Source of the DNA: JANRIZ01 sp033764445
Lineage (GTDB): Bacteria; Verrucomicrobiota; Verrucomicrobiia; JAWXBN01
NCBI GenBank assembly: GCA_033764445.1
Contig: JANRIZ010000029.1
Coordinates: 1-35,687, forward strand
DNA length: 35,687 nt
Reading direction: 5' to 3'
The notes beneath the pieces were generated by a model, which was not told where the DNA came from, ran no database searches, and was given only the letters and a program-made list of their open reading frames with translations. Positions 14,380 to 22,404 of this stretch are shown in pieces (the first letter of the stretch is position 1; every line of letters starts with the position of its first letter). The translations under genes and the position numbers were made by a program.

Positions 14380-15308
14380 GGTCCGAATCTTTTGAGAAAA
14401 TCCGCGTAGGCCAGGAGGATGCCTTCCCGGAGGGTGATCTGGGGTTTCCATCCCAGGGCAAAGAGACGGGAGCAATCCAGCAGTTTTTTGGGAGTGCCGT
14501 CGGGTTTGGAGGGGTCCCAATGGATCGCGCCCGTGTAACCCAGACAGGAGGCCACCAGGGAGGCCAGGTCCCGGATGGAGAGATCCGAGCCGCAGCCGAC
14601 ATTGACGTGTTCGGCCTCGTTGTAATGGAGCATCAGATGGATGCAGGCGCGGGCCAGGTCCTCGGAGTGGAGGAATTCGCGGCAGGCGGAACCCGTGCCC
14701 CAGAGGGTGATGCCGGGGGTGCCGGAGGATTTGGCCTCGTGAAACCGTCTGATGAAGGCGGGCAGCACGTGGCTGTTTTCCAGATCGTAGTTGTCGTTGG
14801 GCCCGTAGATATTGGTGGGCATGGCGCTGATGAAATTCCGTCCGTGCTGTTTCCGGTAGGCCTCGCACATTTTCAGGCCCGCGATTTTGGCGAGGGCGTA
14901 CCATTGGTTGGTCGGTTCGAGGGGTCCGTTGAGCAGCTCGGATTCGGGGATGGGAATCCGGGGAAATTTCGGGTAGATGCAGGAACTGCCCAGGAACAGA
15001 AGTTTGGTCACCCCGTGCGTGTGGGCGGAATGGATGACGTTGTTTTGGATCTGGAGATTCTGATGGATGAAGTCGGCGGCGAAGGTGTCATTGGCGCGGA
15101 TACCGCCGACTTTGGCCGCCGCCAGAAAAACGTATTCGGGTTTTTCGGATGTGAAGAAGGCGTCGACCGCGCGGGTATCGAGAAGATCGACCTGATGACG
15201 GTCGCGGGTGAGCAGATTGCGGAAGCCCGCCTTCTGCAGTTCGCGGAAAATGGCGCTGCCGACCAGGCCCTTGTGGCCGGCGACAAAAATTTTTGAATCG
15301 GGGAGCAT
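14376..15308 (-). CDS. fcl: GDP-L-fucose synthase
   Basis: The 310-residue NAD(P)-dependent SDR matches the bifunctional epimerase/reductase that turns GDP-4-keto-6-deoxy-mannose into GDP-L-fucose. Motifs are the Rossmann GHKGLVGSAI (11-20), AAAKVGGIRAN (63-73), SSCIYP (108-113) with the catalytic Ser/Cys, and YALAK (137-141), where Tyr and Lys complete the catalytic set. The family-typical NIYGPNDNYD and DVNVGCG-like HVNVGCGSDLSI stretches are also present. The usual partner, GDP-mannose 4,6-dehydratase, is not in the window, so it must lie elsewhere. It is separated by 40 bases from the glycosyltransferase upstream. Confidence 0.93.
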   Translation of the reverse strand: MLPDSKIFVAGHKGLVGSAIFRELQKAGFRNLLTRDRHQVDLLDTRAVDAFFTSEKPEYVFLAAAKVGGIRANDTFAADFIHQNLQIQNNVIHSAHTHGVTKLLFLGSSCIYPKFPRIPIPESELLNGPLEPTNQWYALAKIAGLKMCEAYRKQHGRNFISAMPTNIYGPNDNYDLENSHVLPAFIRRFHEAKSSGTPGITLWGTGSACREFLHSEDLARACIHLMLHYNEAEHVNVGCGSDLSIRDLASLVASCLGYTGAIHWDPSKPDGTPKKLLDCSRLFALGWKPQITLREGILLAYADFLKRFGP

Positions 15309-15348
15309 ATCCGGTTCCGAACAATCTAGTGGATTGCCGGTGCGAAGG

Positions 15349-16503
15349 TCAATGGCCGGAAACGGGTTTCCGGCCCGAGAGGCGCACCAGTTCCCCGGCG
15401 ACCAGATCCGCGCAACCGCTCCAGGAGTGGGACCGGGACCTGGTCAGGGCTCCCTCGGAGAGGCGGGCGTAGAGGGCGGGGTCGTTGAGGAGGGTTGTCA
15501 GCGCCCCGGACAACGCCCCGGCGGAAGTGTCGCGGGAGAGCAACCCCTCCTGCCCATCGGCAAACTGCTCGGCCAGTCCGCCCACCGGGGTGGCGATGAT
15601 GGGAACCCCCTTTCCCAGGGCGATGGGGATCACACCCGACTGGGAGGCTTCGCGGTAGGGGGTCACCAGGATGTCCGCGCGGTCAAAATACCCGCCGATG
15701 TCCTCTTCGGCGATCCAGTCGTTTTGGATCAGAATCCGGTCCGGATGCCTGTCGAGCCAGTGTCGGTAGGGCTGGAGAGAGCCACTGCCGGCAATGGTGA
15801 GCACCACGGGAAAATTTTTGTGCACGAGTGCCTCGAAGGCCTCGAGCAGGAGATCCAGACCCTTGTAGGCGAGGATGCGTCCGAAAAAGAGCAGATGGAC
15901 GGGTCTCCCGTCCGGAAGACGGCGCGGGGCGGGCGCCGGTGCGTCCGGTGTCTGGTAGTCAAAGATGCCGTGGGGGATGGTCCTGATCATTTCGGGGCGG
16001 AACCCCTGTCCCACGAGATTTTTTTTGACGTGGTCGGAGAGGACGACAAAGCAGTCGGCGCGTCTGTTTTCGTGGGACAGGAGCCATTGATGGGGAAGAA
16101 AACCCTCTCCGGCATGGAGCCGGGCATCGTGAACGGTCAGCAGGTAGGGGATGCGCCGGGGCCGGTCCAGCAGGTCCAGCATGGCCGAATTCCACAGATG
16201 ACTCATCGGAGAGTACACGACCTCGATGGCATGGCGGTGGAGGAAATCCCCAAACCTTTTTCTCAACAGGGGCAGACCCAACGAACGGACCAGAGCCTCG
16301 ACCCCATTCGTGTAGGTGTCGATGGGGAGGAGATGATCGGGGGGAAGAGAGGGATACCCGTCAAAGAAATCGGACTGACGTGAGACACTCAGATGCAGGT
16401 CGAGGGAGGGATGCTGTGCCAGAGGGCGTGCGATTTCCATCGCATAGCGGGCTCCGCCGCCTTTGCGGCCCCAGTACCAGAAAAGGGTTTTGATCCTGCT
16501 CAT
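15349..16503 (-). CDS. Glycosyltransferase family 4 protein
   Basis: The 384-residue protein has the GT-B fold layout. An N-terminal part begins LFWYWGRKGGGARYAMEIA, giving a glycine-rich acceptor loop. The C-terminal nucleotide-sugar-binding part has LLFFGRILAYKGLDLLLEAF, then DILVTPYREASQSGVIPIALGKG in pieces, and PIIATPVGGLAEQ. The family's E-x7-E is represented by REASQSGVIPIALG, with the second acidic residue not obvious, so the donor site is somewhat atypical. The ATG overlaps the stop of the preceding GT4 gene (ATGA, 16500-16503). Donor and acceptor sugars are unknown. Confidence 0.88.
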   Translation of the reverse strand: MSRIKTLFWYWGRKGGGARYAMEIARPLAQHPSLDLHLSVSRQSDFFDGYPSLPPDHLLPIDTYTNGVEALVRSLGLPLLRKRFGDFLHRHAIEVVYSPMSHLWNSAMLDLLDRPRRIPYLLTVHDARLHAGEGFLPHQWLLSHENRRADCFVVLSDHVKKNLVGQGFRPEMIRTIPHGIFDYQTPDAPAPAPRRLPDGRPVHLLFFGRILAYKGLDLLLEAFEALVHKNFPVVLTIAGSGSLQPYRHWLDRHPDRILIQNDWIAEEDIGGYFDRADILVTPYREASQSGVIPIALGKGVPIIATPVGGLAEQFADGQEGLLSRDTSAGALSGALTTLLNDPALYARLSEGALTRSRSHSWSGCADLVAGELVRLSGRKPVSGH

Positions 16504-17636
16504 GACTGTGGAATGCCGGACGCCCCTCCGGGGCTGATCCGGGTGTAAATGTCCCGGTATTCGGATTTGATCCTGGGCGCCCGAAAAAGTGCCGAGCGCT
16601 CAAGGGCCATGGGTTTGAGAAGGGCACACTCCCTTTTCATGCGGGTCAAACCCAGGTGCAGTTCGGTCCGGCAGACCAGCAGCCCCCCCGGGCCGATGAT
16701 CTCGCGCATGAGCTGGTTATCCAAGGCCAGCACCGGCAGGCCGCACGCCATGCATTCGACGGCGGCGATGCCAAACCCCTCGTTATCCGATGGAAAAAGG
16801 GCGGCATCACAGCAGGCCATCAGCGAGGGCAGGGTTTCATGGGGGACCAGACCCAGGAACGTGAAATGAGGGACCAGACCCAGTTCCTCGATGCGCCTGA
16901 CCAGTTCCCCCCTGAGCGGTCCGTCGCCCGCAAAAACGATGTGGAGGGTCTCGCGTTCGGTTTGATCCAGCCGGGCAACGGCCTCGATGATCAGGGCGTG
17001 GTTTTTAAACGGCGTGAATCGCGCCACCTGGATGAACGTGAACACATTCTGCGGAAGATTCCAGCGGGTGCGGTCGGGGGGTGGAGGAGACGCGAAGCGG
17101 GGATCAAAGGCGTTGTAAACCGTCCGGAAGGGCGTTTTGAGACCGGGAAAGGCCTGGTTCATGGACTGGGCCGCCAGATTCGAGACGGCTGTATTGGCAT
17201 CAAACCGGCTGTAGACACATTCAAAAACCAGGCGTTCGAACCGGCGGGGTTGCTGACGGTAAAAATGGTGCGTGTAGAGCTTCGGGCAGCGCAGGAACAG
17301 CGAGGCCAGGGCGACCATCAGGGAGCCGGGAAAACCGTGGACATGGAGAAGGTCGGGCCGCTTTTTACGGATCAGGCCGATGAGGGCGGGCAGGTGAAGG
17401 AGGTTGGGAACGATATCCAAAAACACGGCCCAGCGGGGGCGTCCGTGGCCGAGGGAGGCGTTCCGGAGCACATGATGGGGGATGCCGTTCCGGTCGAGAG
17501 CCTCCTCAAACGGAGGGGCGTGATAGAGCAGGACGACCTCCTCGTCCAGGTCCGCACATTTTTGGTTGATGAGGGTCAGCAGCAGGGATTCCCCACCGCC
17601 AAAGGCGACCGGAGCGATGATGTGAAGAACTTTCAT
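16500..17636 (-). CDS. Glycosyltransferase family 4 protein
   Basis: The 378-residue GT-B enzyme starts MKVLHIIAPVAFGGGESLLL, a typical GT4 opening with a glycine-rich loop. It continues with DLLHVHGFPGSLMVALA, and in the donor domain with FIQVARFTPFKNHALIIEAV and SDNEGFGIAAVECMACGLPV, which contains the E-x7-E motif. The length is normal. It is translationally coupled to the next GT4 gene. The 56 bases before it separate it from the epimerase gene. It probably adds one sugar to a lipid-linked glycan at the inner membrane. Confidence 0.9.
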   Translation of the reverse strand: MKVLHIIAPVAFGGGESLLLTLINQKCADLDEEVVLLYHAPPFEEALDRNGIPHHVLRNASLGHGRPRWAVFLDIVPNLLHLPALIGLIRKKRPDLLHVHGFPGSLMVALASLFLRCPKLYTHHFYRQQPRRFERLVFECVYSRFDANTAVSNLAAQSMNQAFPGLKTPFRTVYNAFDPRFASPPPPDRTRWNLPQNVFTFIQVARFTPFKNHALIIEAVARLDQTERETLHIVFAGDGPLRGELVRRIEELGLVPHFTFLGLVPHETLPSLMACCDAALFPSDNEGFGIAAVECMACGLPVLALDNQLMREIIGPGGLLVCRTELHLGLTRMKRECALLKPMALERSALFRAPRIKSEYRDIYTRISPGGASGIPQS

Positions 17637-17692
17637 GCGGTGTTCAATCCCCCTCCGAATCCCGGAGGGGTCTTCGGTCCGGAGGCGGTGGG

Positions 17693-18613
17693 TCAGGGCG
17701 TTGGATTCCGGGAGGCGTGTTGTCTGCGAATGATTTCCAGGCCCGTTTCCAGGGGGGTGAACTCAAGCCGGGGGAAGAGCTTTCTGACAAGGGAATTTTT
17801 CCTGTCATAGACCTTATCCACCTTTTTTTTGCTTCGGGGTTTGTGCCGGACCCTGATTTTTTTTCCGAGCAATTGGGAGATGCATTTGAGGGCACCCCGG
17901 TAGGTGTGCGGCTGATGGCCGCCGACATTCAAAACACCCTCATAATCCCCGAGGTACAGGCCCTCCACAATCCGGACAATGTCATCAATGAACAGAAATT
18001 CCCGGTATTCACTCCCGTCCCCCCAGAGCGTGACCTCTCCACCCTCCAGATAGGTGATCAGGAAACCCGAGGGGGTGGGGGCGATGATTTTTTCACCCGG
18101 GCCGTAGATGGAGGAGACTCTGAGCAGGACCAAGGAGGAGTCCGTGAGTTTTGAAAAGGCCAGCGACAGCAAACGTTCGGAATCAAACTTTGACAGGCCG
18201 TAGTAGGTGTCCGGGTCGGGCGCCGTCTGCTCGGTCAGGCGCCGATTGCTCACATCCACGCCGTAAACGGCGATGGAGCTGAAAAAGACGAACTTCCGGA
18301 CCGGATGGTCGGAAATGATCCGGCAGATATTTGCCGCCATGGAGACATTGTTCAGGTAGAGGTTCACATCATTGCCGTAGTTGGACTTGATGCCCGCGGT
18401 CATGATGACCATCGTGCGCATGGTCAGATGATCTTTGAGCCGCTCACATTGCTCCGCCTTTGAGAGGTCGATGTCCCGGGATGACACGGGGATGATTTTC
18501 AGACGCGGATGTTTCTCCTGGAAGTGGGCGGTCAGCCGGCTCCCGACAAACCCCGTGTGTCCCAGGATGACGAGGGTGTCGATGCTGTCGTCAGGTCTGT
18601 TTTTTGTGGTCAT
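17693..18613 (-). CDS. NAD-dependent epimerase/dehydratase family protein (paralogue A)
   Basis: The 306-residue extended SDR has the Rossmann GHTGFVGSRL (18-27), FFSSIAVYG (110-118) and YYGLSK (137-142), with Tyr138 and Lys142 as catalytic pair. The substrate-side TLWGDGSEYREFLFIDD (195-211) is typical of nucleotide-sugar epimerases and dehydratases. It is clearly paralogous to the protein at 33032-33913. Both share LWGDGxExREFLF and a KPRSKKKVD stretch (258-266 here). The three Lys codons form an A8 tract (17823-17830 on the top strand as T8). The specific reaction, epimerisation, reduction or dehydration of an NDP-sugar, cannot be told from sequence. Confidence 0.88.
   Translation of the reverse strand: MTTKNRPDDSIDTLVILGHTGFVGSRLTAHFQEKHPRLKIIPVSSRDIDLSKAEQCERLKDHLTMRTMVIMTAGIKSNYGNDVNLYLNNVSMAANICRIISDHPVRKFVFFSSIAVYGVDVSNRRLTEQTAPDPDTYYGLSKFDSERLLSLAFSKLTDSSLVLLRVSSIYGPGEKIIAPTPSGFLITYLEGGEVTLWGDGSEYREFLFIDDIVRIVEGLYLGDYEGVLNVGGHQPHTYRGALKCISQLLGKKIRVRHKPRSKKKVDKVYDRKNSLVRKLFPRLEFTPLETGLEIIRRQHASRNPTP
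17823..17830 (-). other. A-AAA-AAG slippery heptamer in epimerase paralogue A
   Basis: On the coding strand the codons AAA AAA AAG contain the heptamer A-AAA-AAG, the classic bacterial -1 frameshift site (as in dnaX). Slipping would replace the C-terminus and extend the protein to a stop at 17644. Whether slippage happens is unknown. Three consecutive Lys codons are sufficient to explain the tract. Confidence 0.35.
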
Positions 18614-18670
18614 AAATATTGGCAGGCGCAGGGATGACTTGCGGCCGATTTTCCCCCTCCGGGAATGATG

Positions 18671-19303
18671 TTACGGGTGCACCACGGTTTCCGGCACCCC
18701 GACCGACCGGGCCAGCAGGAGTGTGGTTTGTGAAAAAAACACGCCGGGACCGTGGACATACCCGACGTGCAGGGTTTCAAACCCTGACTTTTCGAGAAAA
18801 TAGCGGAGCAGATGCCGGTTGGGGATCCAGATATGCTGGTCGTAGAGTTCCATCTCCGGACGCATATTGGGCCCGAAAAAACCCGAAAAACGGCCTGTGA
18901 GCATGTAGGCGATGCGGCTTCTGAGGTTGTGGACATTGGGAAAGGTCAAAAGCAGCAGGCCTCCAGGTTCGAGGATGTGTGAACACTCATTGAGAAAGCC
19001 CAGCGGATTGCACAGATGCTCGATCACATCGGTGGCCAGGGCCAGGCTCTGTTTCCCGGGCAGTTGTGCCGCCCAGCCTGGCACAGACAGGTCGACACCC
19101 GTCACGGTTTTGATCGGAGGAGGTGCGGAGACATGGAATCCGACACCCGTCAGATTTCTGTACCCTTCCCCATGCAGGATGGACAGGAGCTGCCCATCAC
19201 TGCAGCCCAGGTCGGTGACAGCGGTGGTCCGGTCCGGGAGGTGACCGGTGATGACATGAAGGACCGCCTGGAATGTGGCCAGGGCGTTGGGGTCATTTCT
19301 CAT
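18671..19303 (-). CDS. Class I SAM-dependent methyltransferase
   Basis: The 210-residue protein has VTDLGCSDGQLL as SAM-binding motif (29-40), a TGVDLSVPGW acidic loop, ATDVIEHLCNPLGFLNE as post-I region (split), and LEPGGLLLLTFPNVHNLRSR, the usual strand 5-6 block of Methyltransf_23/11 enzymes. The ATG at 19303 is preferred. It overlaps the end of the preceding methyltransferase gene by 11 bases, and the first conserved residues follow shortly after. The frame is open to 19381. Two methyltransferases in tandem suggest successive methylations of one glycan or sugar. Confidence 0.82.
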   Translation of the reverse strand: MRNDPNALATFQAVLHVITGHLPDRTTAVTDLGCSDGQLLSILHGEGYRNLTGVGFHVSAPPPIKTVTGVDLSVPGWAAQLPGKQSLALATDVIEHLCNPLGFLNECSHILEPGGLLLLTFPNVHNLRSRIAYMLTGRFSGFFGPNMRPEMELYDQHIWIPNRHLLRYFLEKSGFETLHVGYVHGPGVFFSQTTLLLARSVGVPETVVHP

Positions 19304-20315
19304 AAACGTCCTGCTGGGGGGGGAGCGGTTGTTTTTTGCGAAGCACGGCAATGATATTTTCGCCTTTCTGTTTCCGGTCAAGCCCGGAAAAAACCGGGGA
19401 GAGACACCGCTGGAGCCATCGGCCCGCCCACATGGAAAAACGCAGAAGAGGCTGGTCGCTGTTCAAGGGGGCGTGTGCGGGTGCTGACGGATTTTGGCGG
19501 GGCGTGTCGTTTGGGGGGGAGGATCGCCGGGACATCATATTCCGCAAAAAGCCCTTGATCTGGAGACATCCCAGGGCCGCCACGACACAATTAAAAACCA
19601 CCGTGCGTGTATCCCTGGAGGAACTTTCCGTGCGGCAGTCCAAGACCTCCGCCCCCGCGTGGTCCGCCATGAACCGGAGACTGCGCACCGTCAGGTAGGA
19701 CAGATGACCCGGGGGACAGAACACGGGGTATTTTGTGCCGAACCACCGGATGCCGAAGGAATCGAAATTGGGGGTCAGGATCAGGGCGATCCCCCCCGGA
19801 CGCAGGAAGCGCAGGGACTGGACGAGGAATTCCGCCGGGTGGAGCACGTGTTCGATGACGTGGGAGAGAATCAACACATCGAAGGCCCCCTGTTTTTCAT
19901 CCGGCGGAAATTCCGCGCAGAACATCTCAGTCACCCCGTAGGTTTCACGGGCAAATTGCACAGCCGTGGCGGAAAGGTCCGTTCCCGTGACGCGGTAACC
20001 CCGGGCTTTCAGGGCGGAGAGGATGTAGCCCGTCGAGCAGCCGATCTCCAGGACGCTGACCGCCGCCGGAAGATGGCTGCGGATCAATCCGTCCAGGGAG
20101 GCTCCGATCTGTGCGACCATGCCCTCGGGCAGTTTTTTGGGGCGGTCCCCGAAGCCGTTGTAGTAATCCGAAAGTTCCTGGAAGTCGGGACGGGGCAGGG
20201 CGAACGCAAGCCCGCAGTGAGCACAGAGGGCGAGCGAGTAACCCGAGTGAATCGGGTTGAAGGGGCCGTGACAGGGCGTTGAACAGGAGGGGCAGGGAGG
20301 GGTTGAGGACGTCAT
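19293..20315 (-). CDS. Zinc-ribbon class I SAM-dependent methyltransferase
   Basis: The 340-residue protein begins with a small zinc-binding module, CPSC (8-11) and CAHCG (31-35), then a class I methyltransferase with VLEIGCSTGYIL (88-99), GTDLSATAV, and LILSHVIEHVLHPAEFL, a typical Methyltransf_23 layout. PNFDSFGIRWFGTKYPVF and PGHLSYLT follow. The ATG at 20315 overlaps the stop of the GT2 gene (ATGA, 20312-20315). The last 80 residues are variable and basic, and carry a CCCCCCCC tract (G8 at 19316-19323 on the top strand) near the end. It probably methylates a saccharide at the membrane. Confidence 0.85.
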   Translation of the reverse strand: MTSSTPPCPSCSTPCHGPFNPIHSGYSLALCAHCGLAFALPRPDFQELSDYYNGFGDRPKKLPEGMVAQIGASLDGLIRSHLPAAVSVLEIGCSTGYILSALKARGYRVTGTDLSATAVQFARETYGVTEMFCAEFPPDEKQGAFDVLILSHVIEHVLHPAEFLVQSLRFLRPGGIALILTPNFDSFGIRWFGTKYPVFCPPGHLSYLTVRSLRFMADHAGAEVLDCRTESSSRDTRTVVFNCVVAALGCLQIKGFLRNMMSRRSSPPNDTPRQNPSAPAHAPLNSDQPLLRFSMWAGRWLQRCLSPVFSGLDRKQKGENIIAVLRKKQPLPPQQDVYEK

Positions 20316-21166
20316 ACGGGCATCATTTTTTTGTGGATGAAATGGCGGTAGCGAAATATTTTGAACCATTTGATGAGGTGAGCCAGCCAGCGGGGCAGGC
20401 CGTGGAGGATCGTGATTTCGCAAAATTCCCCGAAAGCCTGGCCGAAGTGGCGCGGGGCCTTCCCCTGCATGTCCATCAGGACCAGAGGCGTGCGGAGCAC
20501 ATGGATGCCGTAGCGGGCGAGGGCCCTGAGGATGAAGTCATGGTCGGCGGAGATTGCGTACCGCGTGTCAAAGAGCCCCAGCTGCCCGTACTGTTCCCTG
20601 GAGACGATCAGGCCCGGATGGGGAATGTAGGCCGAGTAATAGAGCGGCCAACGCCACCGGGGCGGAATCTGGGTGCCATAAAACCGGTCGCCGGATTTTT
20701 GAAGGATCGCGGAACAATTCAGGCGGCAGGAGTCCAGACGCGGAATCACCTGTGCCAGACTCTCGCCGGAGACATAACAATCATCGGCATTGAGCAGGTG
20801 GATCCATTGGCCGCGGGAGAGGGCAATGGCCTTGTTCATCGCATCATAGACCCCCCCGTCCTTTTGGGTGATCCAGCAGGAGATCCGGTCAGAATACTGT
20901 TGAAGGATTTCCAACGTGGAATCTGTCGAGCCGCCGTCCACAATGACATATTCCACATGCTGTGCTGTCTGTGAGAGGACACTGAGGATGGTTTTTTCCA
21001 GGGTTTTTTCCGCATTATAGGTGACCGTGGCCACCGTCAGAACCGGTGGTGGGGAGGAGGACCCGGAGGCATCCTCACGGCCCCGGGTGCCGTGATGGGA
21101 GGTGGGCGTCCGGGCCATCGAATCGCCCACAGATTGGATCGTGGGGATGGAGAGAGCCCGGCTCAT
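20312..21166 (-). CDS. Glycosyltransferase family 2 protein (WcaA-like)
   Basis: The 284-residue GT-A enzyme has VLTVATVTYNAEKTL (42-56), VDGGSTDST (76-84), KDGGVYDAMNKAI and the metal-binding LNADD (125-129). This set is typical of colanic-acid WcaA-like transferases. HPGLIVSREQYGQLGLFDTRY is the usual acceptor-side block. The start at 21166 forms an ATGA overlap with the preceding gene, but the first 40 residues are low in conserved features, so Met17 at 21118 is a possible alternative start. The basic C-terminus (KWFKIFRYRHFIHKK) may contact the membrane. Confidence 0.9.
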   Translation of the reverse strand: MSRALSIPTIQSVGDSMARTPTSHHGTRGREDASGSSSPPPVLTVATVTYNAEKTLEKTILSVLSQTAQHVEYVIVDGGSTDSTLEILQQYSDRISCWITQKDGGVYDAMNKAIALSRGQWIHLLNADDCYVSGESLAQVIPRLDSCRLNCSAILQKSGDRFYGTQIPPRWRWPLYYSAYIPHPGLIVSREQYGQLGLFDTRYAISADHDFILRALARYGIHVLRTPLVLMDMQGKAPRHFGQAFGEFCEITILHGLPRWLAHLIKWFKIFRYRHFIHKKMMPV

Positions 21167-22404
21167 CGGGAGGATTCCTCCAGAAGTTCCCGGTACAGAT
21201 TTTCGAAGGCCGCGGACTGGGATTCGAGGCTGAATGATTTCAGGGCCAGAGCCCGGGCATTTGCGGAGAGGGTGTCTGATCTTTCCCGCTCCGTCATGAC
21301 CCAGACGATTCCCCGGGCCATGTCGCCCGCATCCCCCGGTGCCGCCAGATACCCTGTCTGGAGGTGACGGACCGCATCAGCCATGCCCCCCACATCGAAA
21401 CTGACCACCGGGGTTCCACAGGCCAGGGATTCCAGAGCCGTGTTGGCAAGGTTTTCCTCCTGAGAGGGCACGACAAAACAATCGCAGGCTGCATACAGTG
21501 CCGCCAATTCCTTCCGGTCGGTGATCCGTCCCCGGTTGTGAATCCTGAGGGAGGCCGCCATTTCCAGGGGTGGACCGCCGAAAACGACCAGTTCTGCGGG
21601 GGGATGACCCGGTCCGCTGATTCGTTCCAGTGCCGTCCTGAGAAATTCGAAACCCTTCCGGGGGTCGGTCAGCGCATCCATCGCCCCGTACAGAATCAGT
21701 CTCCGATCCGGCGGCAAGCCCAGGGCATGACGGAGTTGGGATTGGTCACCCGGCACAAAGACTCCGGTATCCACCCCTGTCGGGATGACAACGGTTCGAC
21801 GATTGTTGAGGAGAAGACTGTTCCGGGAAATCTCCGCCATCCAGTGGCTTGGGGCGACGATGGTCAGGGAACGGATTTTGGGATAGGTCCGTCTTTTGCG
21901 GGTCCAGACCCAGCGATCGACATCCCATCCCCGGCTTTCCGCCGGGCGGTTTTTGCGGGAGTACCCGTCCCGGATCCGTGACAGGTGGCGGGTGTAATGT
22001 TCTCCACCCGAGAAGGCCCACATATCCGAAAGACGCCATACCAGAGGGGCCTGAAACCGCGGCAGGTCCTCAATCCTGAGAATCCCCCCGCCGATCCATC
22101 CCAGCTGAATGATATCCGGTTTCAGACGCCTGGCGACCGTTGAGGCGTGCGACCCCGTCCAGGCCGTGGAACGGAAGGGAAAGTCCCGGTTGCCGGAGAG
22201 CACATGCGGGAGATGGTCCAGAATGGCGTGGGTTTTGCGATGCAGGGAGGAGGGCGGCCCGAAAATTTCCGGTTCCTCGCGGGTGCGGTCCATGACCGCC
22301 ATGGAGGAAAGCAGTCCCCGGGACAGGAGAGAGCGGTGGATCCGGTGAGCCGCCTGGGCGGCCCCCCCCCGGCCATCCGAGTAGCTGACGTGCAGGATTT
22401 TCAC
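21163..22404 (-). CDS. Glycosyltransferase family 4 protein
   Basis: The 413-residue GT-B enzyme starts at GTG 22404 (MKILHVSYSDGRGGAAQAAH), overlapping the asnB stop as GTGA (22401-22404). The frame is open further upstream, but those residues are a shadow of asnB. The donor domain shows LILYGAMDALTDPRKGFEFL, VVPSQEENLANTALESLACG with an E-x7-E motif, and TPVVSFDVGGMADAVRH. This resembles WcaC/Bme-type transferases. A run of nine G in the coding strand (22362-22370) encodes part of the GRGGA loop near the N-terminus. A one-base change in that run would abolish the protein after about 13 residues. Confidence 0.9.
   Translation of the reverse strand: MKILHVSYSDGRGGAAQAAHRIHRSLLSRGLLSSMAVMDRTREEPEIFGPPSSLHRKTHAILDHLPHVLSGNRDFPFRSTAWTGSHASTVARRLKPDIIQLGWIGGGILRIEDLPRFQAPLVWRLSDMWAFSGGEHYTRHLSRIRDGYSRKNRPAESRGWDVDRWVWTRKRRTYPKIRSLTIVAPSHWMAEISRNSLLLNNRRTVVIPTGVDTGVFVPGDQSQLRHALGLPPDRRLILYGAMDALTDPRKGFEFLRTALERISGPGHPPAELVVFGGPPLEMAASLRIHNRGRITDRKELAALYAACDCFVVPSQEENLANTALESLACGTPVVSFDVGGMADAVRHLQTGYLAAPGDAGDMARGIVWVMTERERSDTLSANARALALKSFSLESQSAAFENLYRELLEESSR
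22362..22370 (-). repeat. G9 homopolymer at the start of a glycosyltransferase gene
   Basis: Nine G residues on the coding strand cover codons 12-15 of the GT4 gene. Poly-G runs of this length near the 5' end of surface-glycan genes are a known source of slipped-strand phase variation in other bacteria. It is the longest G/C run noticed in the window. Confidence 0.7.
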
